From Sediminicoccus rosea (GTDB lineage Bacteria > Pseudomonadota > Alphaproteobacteria > Acetobacterales > Acetobacteraceae), in NCBI RefSeq assembly GCF_033547095.1, contig NZ_CP137852.1, positions 1,729,501 to 1,793,500 on the forward strand: DNA of 64,000 nucleotides, in the 5' to 3' direction. Positions within the stretch are counted from its first letter, which is position 1, and each line of letters begins with the position of its first letter. This document shows, one piece after another, positions 9,100-20,360 of the stretch. The position numbers and the translations under genes were made by a program. The notes under the pieces are model-generated. The model was not told the DNA's origin and ran no database searches. It saw nothing but the letters and a program-made list of their open reading frames with translations.

Positions 9100-10403
9100 C
9101 TAGCTCGCCTTTTCCAGGACGGCGCAGAAGAAGCCATCCGTGCCATGCGCGCCGGGCGAGAGCAGCAGATGCGGCGCATCGGTGGGCGGTGCGCCGGGCA
9201 GGCCGGCCTCGGCCCAGGCCTGCGTCAGGGGGATGGGTCGGAAGCCCGGATGGGCCGCCAGGAACGCCTCAACCTGCACTTCGTCCTCCTCCGGGAGCAG
9301 CGAGCATGTCGCGTAGACAAGCCTACCCCCAGGCTTCACCAGAAGTGCCGAAGTTGCAAGAATTTCATGTTGCTTCCCGAGCAATTCCCTCAGGTCCTCG
9401 GGGCCGGTCCGGCTGCGCGCATCGGGGTTGCGGCGCCAGGTGCCGGTGCCGGTGCAGGGCGCGTCCACCAGCACGCGGTCGAAGGTGCCGGCGCGGCGCT
9501 TCACCCAGCGGTCGCCCGCCTCCAGCAGATGCGTCTCGGCATTGTGGACGCCGGCGCGGCGCAGGCGCTTGTTCGCCCCTTCGAGGCGCGGCACCGAGAC
9601 ATCGCAGGCGGTGATGCGGCCCTGGTTGCCCATGGTGGCCGCCATGGCGAGCGTCTTGCCCGCGGCGCCCGCGCAATAATCCACGACGCGCATGCCGGGG
9701 CGCGCGGCCACGAGCGCGGCGATGAGCTGGCTGCCCTCGTCCTGCACCTCGATCAGGCCATCCTTGTAGGCGGCGCTACCGGTGATGGGGGTGCGGTGGG
9801 CGAGGCGCAGGCCCCAGGGGGAGAAGGGCGTGGTCTCGGAGACGAGGCCCTCGCCCCGCAGCGCCGCCTGCGCCGCCTGCCGCGTGGATTTGAGCAGGTT
9901 CACCCGGAGGTCGAGCGGCGCGGTCGCCTCCATGGCGCGGGCCTCGGCCTCCAGCGTCGCGCCGAAGCGGGCGGCGAGGCCGGGCAGCGCCCATTCGGGG
10001 AGGTTGAGGCGCGCGCCCTCGGGCATCTCCTTGCCCATCAGCGGCTTGCCGACGAGCTGCTCGCCCACGCCCATCTCGCCCGCATCGAGCGGGCCCGCGG
10101 CATAGCGCCCGCCGTCAAACAGACGCGCCGCCTCCGCCAGCTTGCGCTTCTCGGCGAGCAGGAGATGCGCCAGCAGCAGGAGGCGCGGCGTGAGGCGCGC
10201 GCCCGTCCCGGCGATCCACCATTCGAGGCGCAGCCGCTGCCGCAGCACGCCCCAGGCGAGGTCGGAGACGGCGCGGCGGTCGCTGCCGCCGATGTAGCGC
10301 CGGGCGCGGAAGAAATCGGCGCTGATCGCGTCCGCCGGGCGGCGCGGCTGGTCCAGCACGGCGTGCAGCAGGTCGATCGCGGCGGAGAGCCGCCCCTCGG
10401 GCG

Positions 10404-10407
<4 letters not shown>
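9100..10407 (-). CDS. rsmB: RsmB/NOP-type RNA (cytosine-C5)-methyltransferase
   Basis: 435 residues. An N-terminal NusB-like helical region (about 1-140) precedes the SAM-dependent catalytic domain. Motif I is VDYCAGAAGKTLAMA, motif IV contains the PC dipeptide in DAPCTGTGTWRRNPD, and the catalytic Cys lies in YATCSLLPEED, as in m5C methyltransferases. It probably modifies 16S rRNA C967. The start ATG at 10407 overlaps the stop of the HAD gene by 4 bp, showing translational coupling. Confidence 0.9.
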
Positions 10408-12618
<2,211 letters not shown>

Positions 12619-12710
12619 TCACTCGACCTTGGCGAGGTGGCTTAACCGGAGGCGGGCCCGGCGTCCAGCATGGGAATCCGGGAAGGTGCCATGTGTTTTC
12701 CTGTCGCCCC

Positions 12711-13394
12711 TCAGGCGCGGAAGCCCGTCGCCACCACGTAGAGCTCGCTGCTTTCCTTGCGGCTGGCCGGTGGCTTCGCGTGGCGCACCTCGGTGAAATG
12801 GCGGCGCAGGCGCTCCAGCATCGCCTTCTCGCTGCCGCCCTGGAACACCTTGGCCACGAAGCCGCCGCCCGGGGCCAGCACCTTCACCGCGAAATCGAGC
12901 GCCAGGGAGGCGAGGTCCATGATCCGCAGATGGTCCGTCGGACCATGGCCCGTGGTGTTGGGCGCCATGTCGGAGAGCACGAGGTCGGCCTGGCCGCCCA
13001 GCGCCTCCAGCACCGCGGCCTCGGTCGCGTCGTCCTGGAAATCGCCCTGCAGGATCTTCGCGCCCGCCAGCGTGTCCATGGGCAGGAGGTCGAGTGCGAC
13101 GACCTGGCCGCGCTCGCCCAGGGCCCGCAGCGCCACCTGGCTCCAGCCGCCCGGGGCGGCGCCGAGGTCCACCACGCGCTGGCCCGGCTTGAGCAGCTTG
13201 AAGCGCTCATCCAGCTCGATCAGCTTGAAGGCGGCGCGGGAGCGATAGCCGGCGGCCTGGGCCTTCTTCACATAGGGGTCGTTCAATTGCCGCAGCAGCC
13301 AGCGCTGGCTCGCATTGCTGCGGCTGCGGGCGGTCTTGACGTTGACATGGGTGCCGCGGGGGCCGGCCCCGGGCTTGCTCGGCGGTTTGGCCAT
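12711..13394 (-). CDS. rlmE: 23S rRNA (uridine-2'-O)-methyltransferase RlmE
   Basis: 227 residues. RlmE/FtsJ methylates U2552 of 23S rRNA in the assembled 50S subunit. Features: SYVKKAQAAGYRSRAAFKL-type N-terminus with the catalytic Lys, motif I VDLGAAPGGWSQVA, the DLVLSDMAPNTTGH segment with the catalytic Asp, the Lys in FVAKVFQGG, and the C-terminal KPPASRKESSELYVVA. The N-terminus is extended by a GPRGTHVNVKTARSRSN basic tail seen in alphaproteobacterial members. It sits between the ppx-like gene and guaB on the same strand. Confidence 0.96.
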   Translation of the reverse strand: MAKPPSKPGAGPRGTHVNVKTARSRSNASQRWLLRQLNDPYVKKAQAAGYRSRAAFKLIELDERFKLLKPGQRVVDLGAAPGGWSQVALRALGERGQVVALDLLPMDTLAGAKILQGDFQDDATEAAVLEALGGQADLVLSDMAPNTTGHGPTDHLRIMDLASLALDFAVKVLAPGGGFVAKVFQGGSEKAMLERLRRHFTEVRHAKPPASRKESSELYVVATGFRA

Positions 13395-13426
13395 GGGCGC
13401 GGTTTAGAGCAGTTCCGCCGGCCGGC

Positions 13427-14440
13427 CTACCGGCCCGGGAAGCGGTCCCCGCGCATCAGGCGCATCAGCATGCCCTCGCGCAGGCCGCGATCGGCGACGG
13501 TGAGTTCGCCAAGCGGCCAGAGCTGGCGGATGGCGGCATAGACGGCGCAGCCCGGCAGCACGAAATCGGCCCGCTCGGGCCCGACGCAGGGATGCGCGGC
13601 GAGGCCCTTGCGCCCCATGGCGAAGAGCTGCTCGAGCGCGGCATCCGCGGCCTCGGCGTTCAGCCGTGTGCCGTCCACCAGCTGGCGGCGATACTTGGGC
13701 AGCGCCATGACGACGCCGGCCAGGGTGGTGACCGTGCCCGAGGTGCCGATGAGGCGCACGCCGCCCGCCCGGATTTCCTGCCCGATGCAGTGCAGCCGGT
13801 CGAAATCGGCGAGGCGGGCGTGGATGTCCTCCACCACCGAGGCGAATCCGTGCGTCGAGAAGCAATCGCCCCCCTCGCGCTCGGCCAGTGTCACGACGCC
13901 GCAGGGAATCGAGATGTAGCCGATGAGTTCCGGCCGGGGGCCGGTGCGGATCCAGGCGATCTCGGTGCTGCCGCCGCCGATGTCGAAGAGGATGGCGCGG
14001 CGGTCCCCCGGCTCCAGCAGGGGGGCGCAGCTTTCCATCGCCAGCTCCGCCTCCTCGCGCGGCGAGATGATGCGGGGGCTGAGGCCGGTTTCCCGGGCGG
14101 CGCGGGCCAGGAAGGCCGGGCCATTGGCGGCGCGGCGGCAGGCCTCGGTGGCGACGGCGGCAAGGCGGCGGACGGGGCGGCGGTGCAGGCGCTCGGCGCA
14201 GGCGGACAGCGCGGAGATGGTGCGCTCCATCGCCGCATCCGAAAGGGCGCCGGTGCCGGCCAGGCCCTCGCCCAGGCGAACGATGCGGGAGAAGCTGTCC
14301 ACCACGCGGAAGCCCTGGCGGGTGGGCGCGCCGATCAGCAGGCGGCAATTGTTGGTGCCGAGATCCAGCGCCGCGAAAAGCGCGGGGGGCGGGCCAGACG
14401 GCGAGCCGTGGGGGCCGTGGCGGGGAAGGAGGGCACTCAT
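13427..14440 (-). CDS. Ppx/GppA-family exopolyphosphatase/guanosine pentaphosphatase
   Basis: 337 residues from ATG 14440; an in-frame ATG at 14500 is possible but the added 20 residues look unstructured. ASKHA phosphatase motifs are present: ALDLGTNNCRLLIG (phosphate 1), ATEACRRAANG, FDIGGGSTEIAW (phosphate 2) and IGTSGTVTTLAG (adenosine motif). The protein lacks the C-terminal HD-type domain of long GppA proteins, as in many alphaproteobacteria. It hydrolyses polyphosphate or pppGpp. It lies 32 bp upstream of rlmE and is divergent from tRNA-Gln. Confidence 0.9.
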   Translation of the reverse strand: MSALLPRHGPHGSPSGPPPALFAALDLGTNNCRLLIGAPTRQGFRVVDSFSRIVRLGEGLAGTGALSDAAMERTISALSACAERLHRRPVRRLAAVATEACRRAANGPAFLARAARETGLSPRIISPREEAELAMESCAPLLEPGDRRAILFDIGGGSTEIAWIRTGPRPELIGYISIPCGVVTLAEREGGDCFSTHGFASVVEDIHARLADFDRLHCIGQEIRAGGVRLIGTSGTVTTLAGVVMALPKYRRQLVDGTRLNAEAADAALEQLFAMGRKGLAAHPCVGPERADFVLPGCAVYAAIRQLWPLGELTVADRGLREGMLMRLMRGDRFPGR

Positions 14441-14518
14441 CGGGGGATGACGGGTCCTGCGGGGGGCGGTGCTGTCATGATCGTGAAGCAGGGCTGTCAT
14501 CGCAAGCGGTATGTGCGC

Positions 14519-14547
14519 TTGGCAAGTGCGAAATGCGGTGTTAGGAC
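14519..14547 (+). promoter_or_regulatory. possible sigma-70 promoter of tRNA-Gln
   Basis: TTGGCA (14519-14524) resembles a -35 box; 17 bp further is TAGGAC (14542-14547), a weak -10. Transcription would begin roughly 15-18 bp before the tRNA. The spacing is right but the -10 match is only partial. Confidence 0.35.
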
Positions 14548-14570
14548 GCCGCCAGCCGAGCGTTGGCGCT

Positions 14571-14644
14571 TGGGGGATAGTTTAACGGTAGAACTTCCGA
14601 CTCTGACTCGGACAGTCTTGGTTCGAATCCAGGTCCCCCAGCCA
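14571..14644 (+). tRNA. tRNA-Gln (anticodon CUG), CCA encoded
   Basis: A complete cloverleaf can be drawn. Acceptor arms TGGGGGA and TCCCCCA pair; the D arm is GTTT-AACGGTA-GAAC; the anticodon stem TCCGA/TCGGA encloses loop CTCTGAC with anticodon CTG at 14603-14605; the T arm is CTTGG-TTCGAAT-CCAGG. Discriminator G is followed by an encoded CCA. No integrase lies beside it, so it is not an occupied attachment site within this window. Confidence 0.95.
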
Positions 14645-14691
14645 TCGCCCGCCGGTGCCCCGGAACACCAGGGGATCGCGCCCCGGCGGCC

Positions 14692-16404
14692 TCACCCGCG
14701 GCGGTAGAGCGTCCGGCCCCGCTTGATCGTCTCCACCACCTGGATGTCCTTGATCGCCCCCGGCGCGACCGTGAGCGGATTGCCGTCCAGGATCACGAGA
14801 TCGGCGATCTTGCCCGCGGTGATCGTGCCCTTCAGCCCCTCCTCCCGGTAGTTGTAGGCGGCCTTGCTGGTGAAACCCTGCAGCGCGGCATAGGGGGTGA
14901 GGCACTCCTCCGGTCCCATCACCCGGCCGGTCAGCGTGGTGCGCGTCACGGCGGACCAGATCGTGGCCATGACGTTGGGCGAGGCCGAGGGATAGTCGCA
15001 ATGCAGCGTCGTCCGCACGCCGAGCGAAAGCGCCGTCGCCATCGGCGCCTCCCGGTTGGCGCGCGCGGGCCCGAGCAGGCCGAGCTGCTGGTCGCCATAG
15101 ACGGTGAGGTGCGCCGGCATCATCGAGGCGCCAATGTCGAGCTGCCGGTAGCGCGCCAGCTGGTCGGGCCGGGCGAAGTAGGAATGGGCGATGAGGCTGC
15201 GGCGGTCGCCCGTCTTGCCCGTGGCCGCGATGGCCTTCTCGATGGCGGAGAGGCTGAGGTCGATCCCCGCATCGCCATTGCTGTAGGCGAAGAGCTGGAT
15301 GTCGTTGGCATAGGCGTAGGTCACCCATTGCTCGACCATCTCGCGTGGCAACAGCGCGCCCTTCCAGCCATCGGGGAAGCCGCGCGTGTCCGCATAGGGC
15401 TCGGTGAAGGCGGCCAGGCGCAGCTGCGGCGCGGCATCGGTGACGACCTGGTAGCCGGGCACCTTCAGGCCGCGGTCGCCATGGCTGTAGCGGCCCCAGC
15501 GCCAGTCATTCTGCTGCACCATCCGGCCCGAGGCGGCGTCGGAGATCGCGGGCAGGCCCATCACGTCGAGCGAGAGCACGCCCTGGTCGAAGGCGGCCGA
15601 CAGCGTCGCCATGTCGCCGGGGACGAGCTGGTAGCTCTGCACCGTGGTGTAGCCCTGGCGGGCCAGCAGCGCCTCGGCCGCGCGGAAGGTCTGGAAGGCC
15701 TGGGCCTGCGGGTAGGTGCCCAGCGCCGCGGCCCGGGCCTGGAGATAGGGCGTGAAGAGCAGGTCGCCCGTCAGGCGGCCGGTCGCGGGGTCCTTCACGA
15801 TCATGCCGGGCTGGGCCGCCGGCGTGGTGGCCGTGAGGCCGAGGCGCGCCAGGCCCGCGCTGTTGGCCTTGCCGGTGAGGGTGGAGAGCGTGCCGATCAG
15901 CACCGGCGTATCGGGGAAGGCGGCGTCGAGATCGGCCAGCGTGGGCGGGCCGTCCGCGAGCAGGGCCTCGGAATAGCCATAGCCCATGATCCAGCCGTTG
16001 AAGGGCGGTGTGGCGCGCAGCAGGCGGATGACATCGGCCTTGGTGCGGGGCGGGTCGTCGGCGAAATAGGCGAGGTTCACGCCCAGCGTCTGCTGCGCGA
16101 AGAGCAGGAAATGCCCCCAGGTGTCGATGAAGCCGGGCAGCATGGTGCGGCCCTCGAGGTCCACCGCGCGCGCCCCCGGCAGGGCCGCCTCGGCCTGTGC
16201 GCGGGGGCCGGCGAAAACGATCCGCCCGTCCCGCACGGCCACGGCCTCCACATGGGCGGGGGCATCGCCCTCCATCGTGAGGATCCAGCCATTGGCGTAG
16301 AGGGTGCCGGCGTCCGCGGCCTGGGCCCGGGCCGCGCCGGCCGGCAGCGTGGCGGCGGCGAGGCCGAGGCCCATGACGTCCCGGCGATGCAGCGTCTCGG
16401 CCAT
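14692..16404 (-). CDS. secreted YtcJ-like amidohydrolase with altered metal motif
   Basis: 570 residues with a twin-arginine signal (HRRDVMGLGLAAATLPAG). The overall plan follows Amidohydro_3/YtcJ proteins: YANGWILTMEG strand, LEGRTMLPGFID, a later LIAHSYFARPDQ, MMPAHLTVYGD, LHCDYPSASPN and a final GKIADLVILDGNP. The first metal motif, normally HxH after the GFID segment, reads DTWGH here, so one His ligand is missing. The second amidohydrolase of the window (4209-5990) keeps HNH at that position. Either metal binding is changed or the substrate class differs. It is convergent with tRNA-Gln. Confidence 0.87.
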   Translation of the reverse strand: MAETLHRRDVMGLGLAAATLPAGAARAQAADAGTLYANGWILTMEGDAPAHVEAVAVRDGRIVFAGPRAQAEAALPGARAVDLEGRTMLPGFIDTWGHFLLFAQQTLGVNLAYFADDPPRTKADVIRLLRATPPFNGWIMGYGYSEALLADGPPTLADLDAAFPDTPVLIGTLSTLTGKANSAGLARLGLTATTPAAQPGMIVKDPATGRLTGDLLFTPYLQARAAALGTYPQAQAFQTFRAAEALLARQGYTTVQSYQLVPGDMATLSAAFDQGVLSLDVMGLPAISDAASGRMVQQNDWRWGRYSHGDRGLKVPGYQVVTDAAPQLRLAAFTEPYADTRGFPDGWKGALLPREMVEQWVTYAYANDIQLFAYSNGDAGIDLSLSAIEKAIAATGKTGDRRSLIAHSYFARPDQLARYRQLDIGASMMPAHLTVYGDQQLGLLGPARANREAPMATALSLGVRTTLHCDYPSASPNVMATIWSAVTRTTLTGRVMGPEECLTPYAALQGFTSKAAYNYREEGLKGTITAGKIADLVILDGNPLTVAPGAIKDIQVVETIKRGRTLYRRG

Positions 16405-16468
16405 GCGCGCCTCCCTGGCGATGCGAGGCCCCCTCGTGGGGTGTGGGGCCGGCGGCGATCAGATCATA

Positions 16469-16975
16469 TCAGGCGGCGGGATGCACGCCCCGGGCTGCCT
16501 CCCAGTCCGGCCGCAGGATCGCCATGATGAGTTCATCCCGGTGGATGCCGCCGAAGAAGGCGCTGCCGCGCGCCACCCCCTCCGCCACGAAGCCGGCGGC
16601 CTCATAGGCGCGGCGGGCGCGCAGATTCTCGGGGAAGACGCCCAGCCAGAGCCGATGCGCCGGAGTCTCGTGGAAGGCGGCCTCGACCACGCGGGCGAGG
16701 AAGCGCCGGCCCCATCCCTGGCCGGGATCGCGGACGGCGATGCGCTTGATGAGCGTGACCCGCTCCTCCGAGGCCCAGTCGCGCAGGATGGCGAAGCCGA
16801 TGGGGTCGGCGCCCGCATGGCCGATGAAATAGGCGTGCCGGCCGTCCCGCAGCGCCGCCCGGTGCCGCGATTCCTCCCAGCGGCCGACGAGCGCGCCATA
16901 GCCCTCCCGCCGTTCGGTCGCCATGACGAAGGGGAGATCGGCTTCGGTGGCGCGGGTGATCGTCGGTTCGGTCAT
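16469..16975 (-). CDS. GNAT-family N-acetyltransferase
   Basis: 168 residues beginning MTEPTITRATEADLPFVMATERREGY. The acetyl-CoA-binding segment is RDPGQGWGRRFLARVVEAAF (QGxGxG-like), followed by HRLWLGVFPENLRARRAYEAAGF, the standard GNAT C-terminal half, and a HRDELIMAIL end. Substrate unknown. It is divergent from the transposase-like gene at 17089. Confidence 0.9.
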   Translation of the reverse strand: MTEPTITRATEADLPFVMATERREGYGALVGRWEESRHRAALRDGRHAYFIGHAGADPIGFAILRDWASEERVTLIKRIAVRDPGQGWGRRFLARVVEAAFHETPAHRLWLGVFPENLRARRAYEAAGFVAEGVARGSAFFGGIHRDELIMAILRPDWEAARGVHPAA

Positions 16976-17088
16976 GGCGCATCATAGCGGCGCCGGGCCA
17001 GGCGGGGAGGGGCTTCAAGTCATTGTATGGGCTGAACTATTACGCAAATTCCTTGCTTTTTGGCGGCATTCAGGACTAAATTCCTGGC

Positions 17089-17679
17089 ATGAAGCAGCGC
17101 GTCCCCTTCACCGCCCTCTCCGACCGCCAGTGGGATGCCCTGCGGCCCTATGTCCTGGCGCAGAAGACCAGCCCCGCCGGCCGCAAGACGGCCGACCTGC
17201 GCGAGCGGATGAACGCCATCCTCTTCCTGCTTTCCACCGACGCCCCCTGGCGGGAGCTGCCCGAACGCTATGGCGCCCATGGCACAGTGGCGCGGCATTT
17301 CCGGCGGCTGACGCATGGCGGGCTCTGGGAGCACCTGCTGGAAGCCCTGCACGATCTCGGGCCGCGCCACCCGCTGCAGCAGCTTCGCCGCGTGATCTTC
17401 CGCGGCGCCAGGCGGGCCGCGAAACTGGTCGGGCTCGGCATCATCGTGCTGGCGCGGCGATTGAACCTTCTCGAGGCCCTGCCTGGACCGCCCTGGCTGG
17501 TGGCCGATCCCGATTTGTCCAAAACCCTGGTGGGCCTGTTCCAGCGCGAATTCGAACATCCTGACCCAGGCCGGTTCCGGCGCTGGTGGCGCGAGAAAGG
17601 CCGCGCCTTCATCCAGGTCTTCGCCATCGCGGGCGGGCGGCCCAACATGCCGCGCTCCGTCCGCCTCGCCATGCCGTGA
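17089..17679 (+). CDS. domesticated transposase-like protein (DUF4096 N-terminal domain)
   Basis: 196 residues. Residues 8-86 match the IS402/IS5-type DUF4096 helical DNA-binding domain: LSDRQWDALRPYV, RKTADLRERMNAILFLL, APWRELPERYGAHGTVARHFRRL and GLWEHLLEAL. The expected DDE catalytic domain is absent; the remainder is a different sequence with a hydrophobic stretch (KLVGLGIIVLARRLNLL) and a conserved-looking RRWWREKGRAFIQVF end. No terminal inverted repeats are seen, and the preceding 80 bp are unusually A/T-rich. It reads as an intact stand-alone gene, not a decayed insertion sequence. Confidence 0.75.
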   Translation: MKQRVPFTALSDRQWDALRPYVLAQKTSPAGRKTADLRERMNAILFLLSTDAPWRELPERYGAHGTVARHFRRLTHGGLWEHLLEALHDLGPRHPLQQLRRVIFRGARRAAKLVGLGIIVLARRLNLLEALPGPPWLVADPDLSKTLVGLFQREFEHPDPGRFRRWWREKGRAFIQVFAIAGGRPNMPRSVRLAMP

Positions 17680-17687
17680 GGTGACGG

Positions 17688-18932
17688 CTATTCCCGCTCG
17701 TAGAGCAGCCGCGCGCGGATGGTGTGGGGCAGGGCACGCAGCTCCGCCAGGATCGCATCGCCATCGCGCGTCGCGCCCGCATCCACCACGACGTAGCCGA
17801 TCTCGCCATCCGTCTGCAGATACTGGCCCGCGATGTTCACGCCGCGCTTGGCAAACACCTGGTTCACATTGCCCAGCACGCCCGGCGCGTTGCGATGCAC
17901 ATGCATGAAGCGCGTGCCGGTGGGGCGTGCGGGCAGCGCCACCTGCGGGAAGTTCACCGCGCCCTCGGTGCTGCCCGTGTCGGAGTAATCGGCGAGCTTG
18001 CGCGCGACTTCCTCGCCGATGCGCGACTGTGCCTCCTCCGTGCTGCCGCCGATATGCGGGGAGAGGATCACATTCTCGATCCCCTGCAGCGGCGAGACGA
18101 AGGGGTCGCCATTGCGCTTGGGCTCCTCGGGGAAGACGTCGAGGGCGGCGCCGGCGAGGTGGCCGGAGCGGAGTGCCGTGGCCAGCGCCTCCACATCCAC
18201 CAGCGTGCCGCGCGCATTGTTGATGAGGAAGGCGCCGGCCTTCATCTTCGCGATCTGCTCTGCGCCGATCATGTTCATGGTGGCCGGCGTCTCGGGCAAA
18301 TGCAGCGTCACGATGTCGGACCAGTGCAGCAGCTCGTCCAGGGAGGCGCAGCGGCTGGCATTGCCATGCGGCAGCTTGGCCGCCGTGTCGAAATAGATCA
18401 CGCGCATGCCGAAGGCCTCGGCCAGGACCGAGAGCTGGCTGCCGATATTGCCATAGCCCACGATGCCCAGCGTGCGGCCGCGCACCTCGCGGTAGCCATC
18501 GGCCGACTTGTCCCACTCGCCGCGATGCGCGGCGTTGGACTTGGGGAAGATGCCGCGCAGCAGCATGACGATCTCACCCAGGGTGAGTTCGGCGACGGAG
18601 CGCGTGTTGCTGAAGGGCGCGTTGAAGACCGGGATGCCGCGCTGGCGCGCCGCATCCAGGTCCACCTGGTTGGTGCCGATGCAGAAGCAGCCGATGCTCA
18701 TCAGCCGGTCGGCATTGGCCAGCACCTCCTCCGTGATGGTGGTGCGGCTGCGGATGCCGAGCATGTGGACGCCGCGCACGGCATCCACCAGCGCCTGGCC
18801 TTCCAGCGCCTTCTTCTCGCGGGCGACATTGGTGTAGCCCTCCTGCCCCAGCAGCTCGACCGCGGTCTCGGAGATGTTCTCGAGCAGCAGGGCGCGGATG
18901 CGCTCCTTCGGCAGGGAAAGCTGGTCGCTCAT
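17688..18932 (-). CDS. serA: D-3-phosphoglycerate dehydrogenase
   Basis: 414 residues from ATG 18932 (MSDQLSLPKERIRALLLENI); an ATG at 18959 is also in frame. It catalyses the first step of serine synthesis from 3-phosphoglycerate. The NAD-binding Rossmann motif is GRTLGIVGYGNIGSQL, the catalytic His lies in ILSPHIGGSTEEAQ, with Arg and Glu partners in NNARGTLVD and FPEEP. A C-terminal ACT domain (about 335-414) with MHVHRNAPGVLGNVNQVF suggests serine feedback control, as in the E. coli-type enzyme. It follows the M20 hydrolase gene closely. Confidence 0.95.
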   Translation of the reverse strand: MSDQLSLPKERIRALLLENISETAVELLGQEGYTNVAREKKALEGQALVDAVRGVHMLGIRSRTTITEEVLANADRLMSIGCFCIGTNQVDLDAARQRGIPVFNAPFSNTRSVAELTLGEIVMLLRGIFPKSNAAHRGEWDKSADGYREVRGRTLGIVGYGNIGSQLSVLAEAFGMRVIYFDTAAKLPHGNASRCASLDELLHWSDIVTLHLPETPATMNMIGAEQIAKMKAGAFLINNARGTLVDVEALATALRSGHLAGAALDVFPEEPKRNGDPFVSPLQGIENVILSPHIGGSTEEAQSRIGEEVARKLADYSDTGSTEGAVNFPQVALPARPTGTRFMHVHRNAPGVLGNVNQVFAKRGVNIAGQYLQTDGEIGYVVVDAGATRDGDAILAELRALPHTIRARLLYERE

Positions 18933-18962
18933 GGGGGCACCGCTGGTCTGGAAGGGCATGGA

Positions 18963-20255
18963 TCAGGAATTCGCGAGGTCGTTGAGCACCTGGGCCAGCA
19001 CGCGCGCGCCGGCGGCCAGTTCGGAGGGCTCGGAGTATTCGGAGGGGTGGTGCGAGACGCCGCCCCGGCAGGGCACGAAGATCATCCCCGTCGGGCAGAG
19101 CGGGTGCATGAACTGCGCGTCGTGGAAGGCGCCGGAGGGCAGGCGGATGGCACGCAGCCCCTGGGCGCGGGCCGCCGCCTCCACCGCGTTCGGCACCATC
19201 GGGTGGAAGACCGTCGGCGTGGCGTGGAAGCGCTCGATCACCTTCGCGGTGCAGTAGCGCATCGCGGATTGCACCACGCCCTCGATCGCATTGCCGCGCG
19301 GCTGGAGGATGCTGTTGTCCGGGTGGCGCAGATCAATGGTGAAGCGGACGGTCTGCGCGACCGAGTTCGAGGAATTGGGCAGCACCTCGATCGAGGCGAC
19401 GGTGAAGCGCAGCGTGTCCGTCGGGTCATGCATCAGGGTGTTCAGCGCGTTGATGGCGCGCACCATGTCCTGCACGGCGTCCTTTCGCAGGCCGACCGGC
19501 GTGGTGCCGGCATGGTCGGACTTGCCGGTGATCTCGACCAGGAACCAGCGGCTGCCCTGGATGCCGGTGACGATGCCGATATCGGCATCCTGGCTCTCCA
19601 GCGTCGGCCCCTGCTCGATATGCGCCTCGACATAGGCGAAGGGCGCGGTGCCTTCCACGACGCCGAGGGGGCGGCGGGGGATATCGGCCTCGCTCTTCAG
19701 GTGTTCGGCGAGCGCCTGGCCGAAGGGGATGCCCTCCTTGTCCAGCACGGCGTCCCAGGTCTCGGGCGGGCGGTAGCCGGCATAGGCCATGCTGCCCATG
19801 CAGCCCGGCGCGTAGCGGCCGCCTTCCTCATTGGTCCAGGCCACGACCTCGATGGGGCGCTTCGTGGAAACGCCTGCCTCGCGCAGGGCCTGCACGGCCT
19901 CGAGCCCGGCGATGACGCCCCAGATGCCGTCGAAGCGGCCGCCGGCGGGCTGGCTGTCCATGTGGGAGCCGGTCAGGACCGGGGCCAGTGTCGGGTCCGT
20001 GCCCTCATGCCGCAGGAAGAGGTTGCCCAGCTGGTCGATGCTGGCGGTGAGGCCCGCTTCCGCCGCCCAGCGGATCAGCAGGCGGCGGGACTTGCGGTCA
20101 TTGTCGGTCAGGCAGGCGCGGTTCACGCCCCAGTGGCCATCGGCGTCCCGGAAGCCGCCAAGCTCCCCCATCTCCATCAGGCGTTGCCATTGGCGCGCCT
20201 CGCTGACGGCGGCGACGAGGTTCGGGGCGACGGTATCGGGCATGGGGGAGCGCAT
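18963..20255 (-). CDS. M20-family N-carbamoyl amino acid hydrolase/allantoate amidohydrolase
   Basis: 430 residues (ATG 20243 is an alternative start). Zinc-ligand and structural motifs of the hydantoinase/carbamoylase branch are present: LTGSHMDSQPAGGRFDGIWG, AWTNEEGGRYAPGCMGS, EAHIEQGPTLES, KSDHAGTTPVGLRKD in the lid domain, GAFHDAQFM and SHHPSEYS. Members release ammonia and CO2 from N-carbamoyl compounds, including allantoate and ureidoglycolate. The nearby urate genes hiuH and puuD on the other strand suggest a ureide substrate. It precedes serA by a few bases. Confidence 0.88.
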   Translation of the reverse strand: MRSPMPDTVAPNLVAAVSEARQWQRLMEMGELGGFRDADGHWGVNRACLTDNDRKSRRLLIRWAAEAGLTASIDQLGNLFLRHEGTDPTLAPVLTGSHMDSQPAGGRFDGIWGVIAGLEAVQALREAGVSTKRPIEVVAWTNEEGGRYAPGCMGSMAYAGYRPPETWDAVLDKEGIPFGQALAEHLKSEADIPRRPLGVVEGTAPFAYVEAHIEQGPTLESQDADIGIVTGIQGSRWFLVEITGKSDHAGTTPVGLRKDAVQDMVRAINALNTLMHDPTDTLRFTVASIEVLPNSSNSVAQTVRFTIDLRHPDNSILQPRGNAIEGVVQSAMRYCTAKVIERFHATPTVFHPMVPNAVEAAARAQGLRAIRLPSGAFHDAQFMHPLCPTGMIFVPCRGGVSHHPSEYSEPSELAAGARVLAQVLNDLANS

Positions 20256-20360
20256 TACGGCCCCGGGCGCGGGGGATCAAGCGCGGCCCCCTATGGTCTG
20301 GCATGCTTGGCGGCGCCCTCTCCCCTTGATCGGGGCCGGGGCGGGGGTCAGGCTCGCGCC

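Noticed and set aside
14571-14644. tRNA-Gln as integration target of the element
   Set aside because: The integrase is 32 kb away and the tRNA flanks show no mobile genes.
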